DNA from: Candidatus Methylomirabilis sp.
Lineage (GTDB): Bacteria; Oederibacteriota; PGYV01; DYJU01
Direction: 5' to 3'
NCBI GenBank assembly: GCA_020722985.1
Contig: DYJU01000017.1
Location: forward strand, 1-34,943
DNA length: 34,943 bases
Every line of letters begins with the position of its first letter. Within the stretch, counting starts at the first letter, position 1. Positions 9,324-17,079 of this stretch are shown in pieces. Both the position numbers and the translations under genes were made by a program. The notes beneath the pieces were generated by a model. That model was given only the letters and a program-made list of their open reading frames with translations, was not told the DNA's origin and did not search any database.

Positions 9324-9350
9324 AAATTAATCACCAAATTATTAATTTTT
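9324..9350 (+). terminator. Weak hairpin after nrdJ
   Basis: AAATTAAT at 9324-9331 pairs with ATTAATTT at 9341-9348 around a nine-base loop and runs into further T residues. The stem is pure A/T, so it would be a poor terminator. Its position, about 30 bases after the nrdJ stop and before a new promoter, is the main support. Confidence 0.25.
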
Positions 9351-9407
9351 AAAAGTTAAAAAATGTAATATAAAAAAATTTTATGATAAAGCAAAGGCAA
9401 AAAAATC

Positions 9408-9436
9408 TTGATTTATATAAAATAATAAAGGATAAT
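9408..9436 (+). promoter_or_regulatory. Promoter before the dCMP deaminase operon
   Basis: TTGATT at 9408-9413, 17-base spacer, GATAAT at 9431-9436. This predicts a start near 9443 and a short leader carrying GTGGAGG before the ATG at 9465. The -35 matches four of six consensus bases and the -10 five of six. Confidence 0.4.
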
Positions 9437-9464
9437 TTATAAAATTTTTAGTGGAGGAAATTTT

Positions 9465-10493
9465 ATGTTTATAGGATTTACAGGACCAAATGCAGCAGGA
9501 AAAGGAGAAGCAATAAAATATTTAGTGGAAAAATATAAATTTATATCTACATCTTTATCTGACATAATAAGGGCTGAAGCAAAGGCAAGAAATTTAGAAT
9601 TGGCAAGAGAAAATTTAATTGCAATAGGTAATGAGTTAAGACAGAAAGAGGGACCTGCGGTTCTTGCTAAAATGGCAGTTAAAAAAATAAAAAATATGCC
9701 GCAGGCAGTTATTGACAGTATCAGGAACATTGCTGAAATAGAAGAGTTAAGAAAGAATTTAAAAAATTTTAAATTGATAGGTATTAATGCTGATATAAAA
9801 ATAAGATTTGAAAGGGCAAAAAAACGTGGTCGTATAGGAGATGGCACAACTTTTGAAGAGTTTAAAGCACAGGAAGAAAAAGAACTAAAAGGCGATGAAA
9901 CATCACAGCAGTTATTAAAATGTTTTGAAATGGCTGATATAAAAATAGATAATTCAGGCGATATAAATAAACTTTATAGCGAACTTGATAAAATATTAAA
10001 AGCGTTGGATTATAAACCATATAAAAGGCCAACATGGGATGAATATTTTTTAAAAATGGCTTATTTAGTTGCAGAGCGTTCAACATGTCTTCGCCATCAT
10101 GTTGGTGCCGTAATTGTAAAAGATAACCATGTAATAAGCACGGGTTATAATGGTGCTGCGGCAGGAGTTAAAGATTGTTTAGAACTTGGTTGTCTGCGCG
10201 ATCAACTGGGGATTGCCTCAGGAACCAGGCATGAAATATGTCGCGCAATACATGCAGAACAAAATGCTATAATTCAGGCATCGCTTCACGGAAAGTCAAC
10301 AGAAGGTGCAACAATTTATTGCACGCATTCGCCCTGCATTATATGCGCAAAGATGATTGTTAATGCTAAAATAAAAAAATTTATAACAGGTAATTATTAT
10401 CCTGATAAATCCTATGAAGAACTTTTTAAAGAAGCAGGGGTAGATTTTAAAATTATAAAAAGACCTGAACTTTACATAACCATTCTTGACTGA
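9465..10493 (+). CDS. Nucleotide-kinase-like / dCMP deaminase fusion
   Basis: Two-domain protein. Residues 1-180 look like a P-loop nucleotide/dephospho-CoA kinase: [11 protein letters not shown] at about 4-14, then a RIGDG segment like the lid/anticodon-type loop of NMP kinases. Residues 190-342 are a zinc deoxycytidylate deaminase, with H263-A-E265 as the zinc ligand and catalytic glutamate and P-C291-x2-C294 as the other ligands. It also has the insertion [20 protein letters not shown], typical of dCMP rather than cytidine deaminases. The reaction is dCMP to dUMP, feeding thymidylate synthesis. The Walker A lacks the usual S/T after GK: G-E follows, so kinase activity is uncertain. A similar P-loop-like N-terminus occurs in yeast Dcd1 and, more distantly, in phage-defence deaminases of the AvcD type. 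Placement beside nrdJ favours housekeeping. GTGGAGG precedes the start. Confidence 0.85.
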   Translation: MFIGFTGPNAAGKGEAIKYLVEKYKFISTSLSDIIRAEAKARNLELARENLIAIGNELRQKEGPAVLAKMAVKKIKNMPQAVIDSIRNIAEIEELRKNLKNFKLIGINADIKIRFERAKKRGRIGDGTTFEEFKAQEEKELKGDETSQQLLKCFEMADIKIDNSGDINKLYSELDKILKALDYKPYKRPTWDEYFLKMAYLVAERSTCLRHHVGAVIVKDNHVISTGYNGAAAGVKDCLELGCLRDQLGIASGTRHEICRAIHAEQNAIIQASLHGKSTEGATIYCTHSPCIICAKMIVNAKIKKFITGNYYPDKSYEELFKEAGVDFKIIKRPELYITILD

Positions 10494-10495
10494 AA

Positions 10496-11152
10496 ATGAA
10501 AAAATTTTTATATTTTTTTATTTTTATATTTGTTATAAATTTGTTTGCATATGATATTAACAAAATAAAAAAATATTTTATAAATTATGATAAAAAATAT
10601 ATAATTTATATTTTAAAAGGGCAAAAAAAACTTTATTTAATAGATTCAAATTATCAAATCATAAAAGAATATAAAATTTCAACTGGTTTAGAAAAAGGAC
10701 CAAAGTTATATGAAGGTGATAATAAAACTCCAGAAGGTGAATATAAAATAATAGATATTCTTTCTTATAAGAGGACAAAATATACATCAGATATTGAGTT
10801 CGAAAAAAATAAAAATAACTTAAAAAGAATGAATAGTATTTATCTAAAAGCAAAGGATGGTCATAAAAAATTCGGAACAGATGAAGATCTTGGTTATGAT
10901 TCTTATGGTCCAGTTTTTATAAGATTAAATTATCCAAATGAAGAAGATAAAAAGAGATATAAAGAAGCAAAGAAAAAGAAATTAATTCCAGAAGGGAGGA
11001 AAATAGGTTCTGGAATTGCTATACATGGGACAAATGATGAAGCTTCTTTAGGTTATAATGCTTCTTCTGGATGTATAAGAATGAATAATAATGATATAGA
11101 AGAATTACTGGATTTTATTAAAAGAGATATGAAAATAATAATTGAACCATAA
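10496..11152 (+). CDS. L,D-transpeptidase (YkuD)
   Basis: Exported YkuD-fold L,D-transpeptidase that makes 3-3 cross-links in peptidoglycan or attaches proteins to it. A signal peptide covers residues 1-18 (MKKFLYFFIFIFVINLFA). The catalytic block has the conserved H177 in IAIHGT and S-S-G-C193-I-R-M with the nucleophilic cysteine. The G-x-K-T-P-E-G-E-Y region (around 80) is the usual N-terminal YkuD signature. A lysine/glutamate-rich insertion near 115-165 is longer than in minimal family members. There are two bases between the upstream stop and this ATG and no clear ribosome site, so it is probably coupled to the deaminase gene. Its chemistry complements the PBP encoded at 3534-5366. Confidence 0.88.
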   Translation: MKKFLYFFIFIFVINLFAYDINKIKKYFINYDKKYIIYILKGQKKLYLIDSNYQIIKEYKISTGLEKGPKLYEGDNKTPEGEYKIIDILSYKRTKYTSDIEFEKNKNNLKRMNSIYLKAKDGHKKFGTDEDLGYDSYGPVFIRLNYPNEEDKKRYKEAKKKKLIPEGRKIGSGIAIHGTNDEASLGYNASSGCIRMNNNDIEELLDFIKRDMKIIIEP

Positions 11153-11171
11153 AGATTCTGGAGGTTACAAT

Positions 11172-12155
11172 ATGAGCAAAGAGGTAAAACTATCACAAAA
11201 AGAAAAAGAAAAAGTAGATTTATTAAATGAAGTTTTATCAGAAGTTTCAAAAGTAATAGTTGGTCAGAGTAAGATGGTAAAATCCCTTATACTTGGACTT
11301 TTAACACGTGGTCATATTTTATTAGAAGGAGTGCCAGGGCTTGCAAAGACCCTTTCCGTAAAAACATTAGCAAAAACAATACAGGCAAAATTTTCAAGAA
11401 TACAATTCACACCTGATCTTTTGCCAGCTGATTTAACAGGAACCAGAATTTATAATGCAAGAACAGGAACTTTCTCAATATCTTTTGGACCAATTTTTGC
11501 AAATATTATCCTTGCTGATGAAATAAATAGAGCGCCAGCCAAAGTTCAGTCAGCTTTATTGGAGGCAATGCAGGAAAAACAGGTAACCATAGGTGACAAA
11601 ACTTTTCAATTGGAAGAACCATTTATAGTTTTAGCAACGCAAAATCCGATAGAGACAGAAGGAACCTATCCATTGCCTGAAGCGCAGGTTGATAGATTTT
11701 TAATGAAAATTCTTATTGATTATCCATCAAAAGAAGAAGAAATAGAGATTATAAATAAAATGACAACAGGTAAAGAGATAGAAGTTAAAACAATTTTAAA
11801 ACCTAAAGATATTTTGGAAATGAGAGAAATAGTAGATGAGATTTACGTTGACGAAAAGATAAAACATTATGTCACAGATATTGTATTCGCAACAAGAAAG
11901 CCGGAGGAGTATAAACTTCAACTTTCTCATATAATTGATTTTGGTTGTTCGCCGAGGGCATCAATAAATCTTATTCTCGCTGCTAAAGCAAATGCATTTT
12001 TAAATGGTAACGGTTATGTGTCTCCGGATGATATCAAAGAAGTAATTTTTGATGTATTAAGACACCGTCTTATTTTATCCTATGAGGCAGAAGCGGAAGA
12101 AATAAAACCTGATGATGTCATTAAACAGATATTAAATAAAATTAAAGTTCCATAA
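11172..12155 (+). CDS. MoxR-family AAA+ ATPase
   Basis: Cytoplasmic AAA+ chaperone-like ATPase of the MoxR family, which works with VWA-domain partners to mature or remodel envelope complexes. Walker A is GVPGLAKT (about 52-59), Walker B is ILADEINR (about 113-120), sensor 1 is LATQNP, and the sensor 2 region has CSPRASINLILAAKA. Length 327 is normal. I chose ATG 11172 because GGAGG ends seven bases before it; an in-frame TTG at 11142 overlaps the previous gene and has no ribosome site. The downstream DUF58 and two VWA genes are the classic partners of MoxR, so they very likely form one operon and one functional unit. Confidence 0.93.
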   Translation: MSKEVKLSQKEKEKVDLLNEVLSEVSKVIVGQSKMVKSLILGLLTRGHILLEGVPGLAKTLSVKTLAKTIQAKFSRIQFTPDLLPADLTGTRIYNARTGTFSISFGPIFANIILADEINRAPAKVQSALLEAMQEKQVTIGDKTFQLEEPFIVLATQNPIETEGTYPLPEAQVDRFLMKILIDYPSKEEEIEIINKMTTGKEIEVKTILKPKDILEMREIVDEIYVDEKIKHYVTDIVFATRKPEEYKLQLSHIIDFGCSPRASINLILAAKANAFLNGNGYVSPDDIKEVIFDVLRHRLILSYEAEAEEIKPDDVIKQILNKIKVP

Positions 12156-12161
12156 TTTGAG

Positions 12162-13046
12162 ATGATTTATAAAGAAATCTTAAAAAAAATAAAACGCATA
12201 GAAATTACAACCAGATACCTTGTAAATACTGTATTGCAAGGTGAATATCTTTCAACTTTTAAAGGTAGGGGTATAGAATTTACCGAAGTAAGAGAATATG
12301 TAGAAGGTGATGATGTAAGAACAATTGACTGGAATGTAACAGCAAGAATGAATCAACCGTATGTAAAAACATTTATAGAAGAAAGAGAATTACAGGTTAT
12401 TTTTGCTGCTGATTTAAGTGCATCCTTAATCTCGGGTTCAAAGGAAAACTTAAAAAATGAACTTTTATTTGAATTTATTGCAACTTTGGGATTTACTGTA
12501 AATATAAATAACGATAGGGTAGGATTTTTAGGTTTTACCTCTGAACTTGAAAAATTTATTCCGCCTAAAAAGGGGAAGAAACACATTTTAAGAATAATAA
12601 GAGAGATTTTATATCATGAAAGAAAAAATCAAAAAACAAATATTAATTTTGCAATAAATTATCTTAATCATATTTTAAGAAAGAAAAGCACTATCTTTTT
12701 AATATCTGATTTTTACACTGCCGATGATTTTTATGATTCATTAAGGGCATTAAGATATTATCACGATATAATTGCGATTATAGTAAGAGATCCTATGGAT
12801 TTTGAACTTTTACCTATAGGTTTAATTCCTGTATATGATGCTGAAAATAAAAAAGTTTTATGGCTTGATACTTTTAATAAAAAAGATGTGGGAAAATATA
12901 AAAAAACAAGTTTAAGTTATGATAATAAAATAATAAAAAATTTTAAATCGCTTGGTATAGATTATATTTATATAACCTGTGGCAAACCTTTCATTCAGGA
13001 TTTAATTGCATTTTTTAAAAAAAGAGAAAAACGTCTGGCAAGGTGA
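12162..13046 (+). CDS. DUF58 protein
   Basis: DUF58-family protein, the standard companion of MoxR ATPases. The diagnostic segment is GRGIEFTEVREYVEGDDVRT followed by IDWNVTARM at about 26-54. A VWA-like fold follows, with DLSASL in place of the canonical D-x-S-x-S metal site and VGFLGF later. No membrane segments were seen, so it is cytosolic or peripheral; members with the same domain are thought to be MoxR adaptors or substrates. The gene begins six bases after moxR and its stop overlaps a possible GTG start of the next gene. The start lacks a strong Shine-Dalgarno, consistent with coupling to moxR. Biochemical role remains undefined across the family. Confidence 0.9.
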   Translation: MIYKEILKKIKRIEITTRYLVNTVLQGEYLSTFKGRGIEFTEVREYVEGDDVRTIDWNVTARMNQPYVKTFIEERELQVIFAADLSASLISGSKENLKNELLFEFIATLGFTVNINNDRVGFLGFTSELEKFIPPKKGKKHILRIIREILYHERKNQKTNINFAINYLNHILRKKSTIFLISDFYTADDFYDSLRALRYYHDIIAIIVRDPMDFELLPIGLIPVYDAENKKVLWLDTFNKKDVGKYKKTSLSYDNKIIKNFKSLGIDYIYITCGKPFIQDLIAFFKKREKRLAR

Positions 13047-13048
13047 AA

Positions 13049-14056
13049 ATGGTATTTGCAAATATTAAATTATTACTATATTTTATAATCGGTTTCATTT
13101 TGCTACTTATAGTTTTATTGTTTAAAGATATTAAGTATAAAAAGATAAATTTTTCTAATTTTCTATCAATTTATAAATTAAATTTAAAAACAGGTAATTT
13201 TTACTGGGTTGTGGATTTTTTAAAATTGATAGGTATAATACTTTTGATAATAGCTGCATTAAGACCACAGGAAATAAAAAAAGAGACAAAAGAAAAAATA
13301 AAAGGAATTGATATTATAATTGCTCTTGATGTATCAGGCAGCATGCAGGCAGATGATCTGAATCCAAATAGATTAGAATCTGCAAAAGATGTATGTAAAA
13401 GATTTATAAATGGACTTACAAGCGATAGAGTTGGACTTGTAGTTTTTGCTGGAAAAAGTTTTACCCAGTGTCCACTTACCATTGATTATCATATAGTTAA
13501 AAATTTTATTGATCAGATAAACTTTCAAACAGTAAGGATAGATGGGACAGCAGTAGGCGATGCCATTTTAAATGCAATAAACAGGCTGGAAAATTCTAAA
13601 GCATCTAAAGTTGTTATTTTAACAACTGATGGCGTAAGTAATACAGGTTTTTCTCCAGTGGAAGCAGCAAAGATGGCTGCTTACAAAGAGATAAAAATTT
13701 ATACAATTGGTATAGGGAAAAAAGGTGGTGCACCAATGATGACGATAGATAGGTTTGGTAGAAAAGTTCAGGTGTATGATAGATGGACAGGTAAACCATT
13801 AAAATGGGAAGAACCAGATGAAAAAACATTAACATATATTGCTGATATAACAGGGGGGAAATATTTCAGGGCAACAGATGAGAAAAGTTTAAAGGAAATT
13901 TATGATTTAATTGCAAAAATGGAAAAACAGGAAATAGATATAAAAACTTATAACAGATATGAAGATAAATTTTATATTTTTTTACTATGGGGTTTTATAT
14001 TTTTGTCAATTGCTATTTCTCTTGAAATTTTTAAATTTACAAGGATCATAATATAA
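13049..14056 (+). CDS. BatA-like VWA membrane protein
   Basis: Von Willebrand factor A protein of the Bat (Bacteroides aerotolerance) type. It has two N-terminal membrane helices (about 5-25 and 55-72), a VWA domain with a complete MIDAS (D-V-S-G-S near 94, a conserved threonine in GTAVGDA, and TTDG), and a C-terminal membrane helix (about 312-332). The metal site suggests ligand binding in the periplasm or at the membrane. I give ATG 13049, which has AAGGTGA just upstream; a GTG at 13043 overlapping the previous stop in GTGA is equally possible and adds two residues. It is followed by a second VWA gene, batB-like. The annotation rests on architecture and operon order. Confidence 0.88.
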   Translation: MVFANIKLLLYFIIGFILLLIVLLFKDIKYKKINFSNFLSIYKLNLKTGNFYWVVDFLKLIGIILLIIAALRPQEIKKETKEKIKGIDIIIALDVSGSMQADDLNPNRLESAKDVCKRFINGLTSDRVGLVVFAGKSFTQCPLTIDYHIVKNFIDQINFQTVRIDGTAVGDAILNAINRLENSKASKVVILTTDGVSNTGFSPVEAAKMAAYKEIKIYTIGIGKKGGAPMMTIDRFGRKVQVYDRWTGKPLKWEEPDEKTLTYIADITGGKYFRATDEKSLKEIYDLIAKMEKQEIDIKTYNRYEDKFYIFLLWGFIFLSIAISLEIFKFTRIII

Positions 14057-14076
14057 TTTCAAGGAGATTTTAAAAT

Positions 14077-15072
14077 ATGAAATTTGCCAACAAAGACATT
14101 TTAAAATTATTCTTTATAATAATACCAGTTTTTATTTATTTTTTTTATAAGATAATAATTATACTAAAAAATTATAAAAATTTTTTTAATAAAAAGATAC
14201 GCGAAAAATTTTTAATACAGATATCAAATAGCCAGGTTATAATAAAATATCTATTATTGTTATTATCTTTTATTTTTTTTACAATAGCACTTGCAAGACC
14301 TCTCGGTGAACCCATAAAATCAGAAATAGAATTTAAAGGTATAGATGTTATGATATTGTTAGATGTTTCTTTAAGTATGGCGGCAATTGATATTCAACCT
14401 GACAGAATGGAAGCAATTAAAAATGGTTTAAAAAAATTTTTAAATTTATTATATGGCGATAGAGTCGGAATAATTACTTTTGCGGGTATTGATTTTATTC
14501 AGTGCCCTTTAACAACTGATTATGACGCAGTTGATATGATAATAGATGGTCTTTATCCTGGAATGCTGGCAAAAGATGGAACATATCTTGGTAATGCTAT
14601 AAAATCAGCGATTGAAAGATTGATGGTGGATGCTGGAAAATCAAAAATTATGGTTTTAATAACAGATGGTGAAAATACAGGTGGTTTATCCCCAATAGAT
14701 GCTGTTAAATTTGCAAAAGAAAAAGAAATAAGAGTTTATACGATAGGTGTTGGTACAAAAGAAGGCGGAAAAATTCCAGAAGGGCAGGATTTTTTTGGAA
14801 GAGTTTATTATAAAACCTATCAGGGGCAGGTCGTCATATCAAAGTTAGATGATACTGAACTAAAAAAAATAGCAGAAATAACTGGCGCAAAATATTTCAG
14901 ATTAACTGATGCGGGTGCCTTTAACTCTATTGTTAAAGATATTAAAAATATGGAAGAAAATAAAATAAAAGAAAAGAAAACAATAAAATATAAGGAAAAT
15001 TATGAAAAGTATTTATTTGCAGGATTATTTTTATTTTTACTTTCACAGATAATACCTGTAAAGAAATTGTAA
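14077..15072 (+). CDS. BatB-like VWA membrane protein
   Basis: Second von Willebrand factor A protein, paralogous to the one upstream, with the same layout: N-terminal helices (about 8-30 and 58-75), MIDAS D-V-S-L-S near 96, ITDGEN, and a C-terminal helix. BatB proteins often carry TPR or other tails; this one stops directly after the last helix (LFLFLLSQIIPVKKL). The stop codon TAA (15070-15072) lies inside the terminal inverted repeat of a MITE-like element. The final few residues may therefore differ from the ancestral protein, and any batC/batD genes that often follow are missing here. AAGGAG precedes the ATG. Confidence 0.88.
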   Translation: MKFANKDILKLFFIIIPVFIYFFYKIIIILKNYKNFFNKKIREKFLIQISNSQVIIKYLLLLLSFIFFTIALARPLGEPIKSEIEFKGIDVMILLDVSLSMAAIDIQPDRMEAIKNGLKKFLNLLYGDRVGIITFAGIDFIQCPLTTDYDAVDMIIDGLYPGMLAKDGTYLGNAIKSAIERLMVDAGKSKIMVLITDGENTGGLSPIDAVKFAKEKEIRVYTIGVGTKEGGKIPEGQDFFGRVYYKTYQGQVVISKLDDTELKKIAEITGAKYFRLTDAGAFNSIVKDIKNMEENKIKEKKTIKYKENYEKYLFAGLFLFLLSQIIPVKKL

Positions 15073-15390
15073 CAGTTTAGCCACTGGTAGAATAAAATTA
15101 GCCAATAAATAAATTTTTGTTCTGTCATTTTAAAGTCAGGCGAATAATAACTTCTGACTTCTATTCCCTCGTTTAATGAACCTGACAAAGCAATCTTGCT
15201 TTTATTACCGCTTGCCTTCTTATCTTGTCTGCCTTCCGCTTTTCAACTGTTAGATTGCTTCGTTCGGCTCATATTACCCTTATTTCCCATTTTACATTTC
15301 TCTTTCGGCTTACTAAGAATGACAGTGTTAGGTTTTTCCTTACTAGTAGCAAAACTTTTACAAGTTTACTTCTGGTGGCTGAACTATTAC
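15069..15390 (-). mobile_element. MITE-like element, copy A
   Basis: A 322-base noncoding element with imperfect terminal inverted repeats of about 22 bp. The left end reads GTAACAGTTTAGCCACTGG and the right end, reverse-complemented, GTAATAGTTCAGCCACCAG, with 17 of 22 matching. AATT flanks both ends, which could be a 4-bp target duplication or an extension of the repeats. Reverse-complemented, it aligns along its length with copy B at 21564-21880, sharing blocks such as AGCCGAAAGAGAA, CGAAGCAATCT and GACTTTAAAATGA. It has no conserved reading frame: the frames open in A and B differ. Small internal palindromes occur, for example AAAGCAA-TC-TTGCTTT. It fills the gap between the convergent batB and TauE genes. 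Confidence 0.7.
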
Positions 15391-15393
15391 AAT

Positions 15394-16167
15394 TTATTTA
15401 AAAATCAACCATATTCCTATAATAATCTGCAAAAGAGAAAGTAAAATATTTAAAAAATATCTATCTGCTTTTATTGCTGTTTTAGAACCTATAAGTGCCC
15501 CTGAAAATACTGCAATTGAAAGTAGCATAATTAATTTCCAGTTAATATTTCCTATCAATGAATGCCCTAAAAGACCGGTTAAAGAAGTTGAAACAATCAT
15601 AGCAGAAGAAGTTGCTGCGGCTATTTTTATTGGCGTTTTAAAAATCAGAGTCATAAGAGGAACTTTTGCAAAACCGCCGCCAATGCCTATTATACTTGAT
15701 ATTACTCCTGCAAAAAAAGAAATAGGAATTCCAAGCCAGAGATTAATTGAATAATATCCATCTTTATGTTTTTTATGAATTATACCAAAAGATTTTTTGG
15801 GCTTTTTTGTATTTAATTTTTGTGGAAAGAAATGCAAAAAAGCAGAAATAAATAGAATAATAGCGAACAATATTTCAAGAAATCTAACTGGGAAAATTTT
15901 TGAATTATAGCTGCCTAAAAAGGCGCCAAGTATGGTAAAAGGTTCTATTAAAGAAAAAATATGCCAGTCAATCAGTTTTTCTTTAAAATAAATAAATGCT
16001 GCTGTAAAATTCATTATAGCCATAATTGCAAGTGATGTTGAAACTGCCTGATGAAAATCAATACCTGCACTTATTAAAACAGGAACATATAGTATTCCGC
16101 CACCCAACCCTAACATAGAAAAAATGAATGCAATACAGAAAAAAATTAAAATAAGTAAAATATTCAA
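15394..16167 (-). CDS. TauE/SafE-family permease
   Basis: Inner-membrane transporter of the TauE/SafE (formerly DUF81) family, associated with export of sulfite or sulfo-organic anions. There are eight hydrophobic segments in two halves, each with the family glycine motif: MLGLGGGILYVPVL near 18-31 and IIGIGGGFAKVPLM near 163-176. The central loop is basic (KKPKKSFGIIHKKHKDG). The start is a TTG at 16167 overlapping the stop of the upstream glycosyltransferase in TTGA; AAGGGA lies just ahead, and later methionines fall inside the first helix. The stop is four bases beyond the core of MITE copy A. Substrate unknown. Confidence 0.82.
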   Translation of the reverse strand: MNILLILIFFCIAFIFSMLGLGGGILYVPVLISAGIDFHQAVSTSLAIMAIMNFTAAFIYFKEKLIDWHIFSLIEPFTILGAFLGSYNSKIFPVRFLEILFAIILFISAFLHFFPQKLNTKKPKKSFGIIHKKHKDGYYSINLWLGIPISFFAGVISSIIGIGGGFAKVPLMTLIFKTPIKIAAATSSAMIVSTSLTGLLGHSLIGNINWKLIMLLSIAVFSGALIGSKTAIKADRYFLNILLSLLQIIIGIWLIFK

Positions 16168-16880
16168 TTATAAATCCCTTTTTTATAATTTTTCTTTATC
16201 TTAAAAAGTTCAAAGAACATTTTAAAAGAATCTTTTATTGCTTTTACTTTTGTGCCTTTTGAGTTATACCATTCAACCGGATGTTCTTTTATTTTATATC
16301 CTTTTTTTTGGGCTATGAAAAGTATTTCAGGGTCAAAGCCAAAATCAAAAATTGTTTGTTTTGAAAAAATGTCCTTTGCGACGTTACTTTTAAAACTTTT
16401 AAAACCACATTGTGTATCTTTTATATTTAAACCTAAAATAATTCTCACAGTTATATTAAAAATTTTTCCCATTGTGTCGCGTATAAATGGTTGTTTTACT
16501 TTTTTTTCAGCACCTTTGCACGCACGTGACGCAATTACAATATCATATCCCATCTCATGATTTTTGAGGAAAGGAATTAAAAATTCAATCGGAGTTGAAA
16601 GATCCGCGTCAGAAAATAATATTATTTCATTTTTAGATTCCATTACTCCACGATTTATACAAAAACCTTTTCCCATATTTTTTTTGTTATTTATAAGGCG
16701 TATATTATTTTTATTATATTTTAAAACAACTTCAGAGGTTTTATCAGTGCTACCATCATTTAAAACAATAATTTCAGCATTTAATTTATTTTTATTTATA
16801 AAAGCGATAATTTTTTCAAGTGTCTCTGGCAACCTTTTTTCTTCATTATAAGCAGGAATAATTATTGAAACAGAAAACAT
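16164..16880 (-). CDS. Dolichyl-phosphate-sugar-synthase-like glycosyltransferase
   Basis: Family 2 glycosyltransferase that probably loads a sugar from a nucleotide donor onto a polyprenyl phosphate. Motifs: SIIIPAYNEEKRLPETL at 4-20, VLNDGSTDKT around 39-48, GKGFCINRGV and the metal-binding S-D-A-D-L-S-T-P at about 90-97. The later DTQCGFK and FDPEILF segments are those of DPM1/ALG5-type enzymes. Length 238 matches the single-domain soluble type with no C-terminal membrane anchor. GGAG lies six bases before ATG 16880. It forms a two-gene operon with the TauE/SafE gene. The polyprenyl-sugar product could feed the DUF2723 protein at 931-2739; that link is inference. Confidence 0.82.
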   Translation of the reverse strand: MFSVSIIIPAYNEEKRLPETLEKIIAFINKNKLNAEIIVLNDGSTDKTSEVVLKYNKNNIRLINNKKNMGKGFCINRGVMESKNEIILFSDADLSTPIEFLIPFLKNHEMGYDIVIASRACKGAEKKVKQPFIRDTMGKIFNITVRIILGLNIKDTQCGFKSFKSNVAKDIFSKQTIFDFGFDPEILFIAQKKGYKIKEHPVEWYNSKGTKVKAIKDSFKMFFELFKIKKNYKKGIYN

Positions 16881-16909
16881 TTTTTACTCCTTTTTTTTAA
16901 ATTTAAAAT

Positions 16910-16938
16910 AATATAAATTAAATTAGATAAAAAGTCAA
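16910..16938 (-). promoter_or_regulatory. Promoter of the GT2-TauE operon
   Basis: On the minus strand: TTGACT at 16938-16933, a 17-base spacer and TATATT at 16915-16910, each five of six consensus. The predicted start near 16903 leaves a short leader with GGAG. Confidence 0.5.
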
Positions 16939-17024
16939 ATTATAAAAGATTTAGTATTTCAAGGTGTGATAAAGATTTTTTAGATTATCTTTCTGAAATT
17001 ATAAATCGAAAATTAAAATAATAT

Positions 17025-17053
17025 TTGAAAAATTGGGTTAAAATTGTTAAAAT
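17025..17053 (+). promoter_or_regulatory. Promoter of the PRC-barrel gene
   Basis: TTGAAA at 17025-17030, 17-base spacer, TAAAAT at 17048-17053 preceded by TGT, an extended -10. It predicts a start near 17060. This rules out translation from the in-frame TTG at 17044, which lies within the promoter, and supports ATG 17080 or 17068. Confidence 0.5.
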
Positions 17054-17079
17054 TAAAAACAAAAAGGATGGTGAAAGTT

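Noticed and set aside
9465-10493. dCMP deaminase fusion as a phage-defence gene
   Set aside because: It lacks an adjacent AvcI-like RNA or other defence genes and sits between nrdJ and cell-wall genes, so a metabolic role is more likely.
15196-15444. Open frame of 82 codons on the plus strand
   Set aside because: It lies almost wholly in MITE copy A, is not open in the matching part of copy B, has no ribosome site, and its product is low-complexity hydrophobic residues.
17044-17079. TTG at 17044 as the start of the PRC-barrel gene
   Set aside because: It lies between the -35 and -10 of a good promoter, so it would not be transcribed. ATG 17080 begins the conserved PRC domain.
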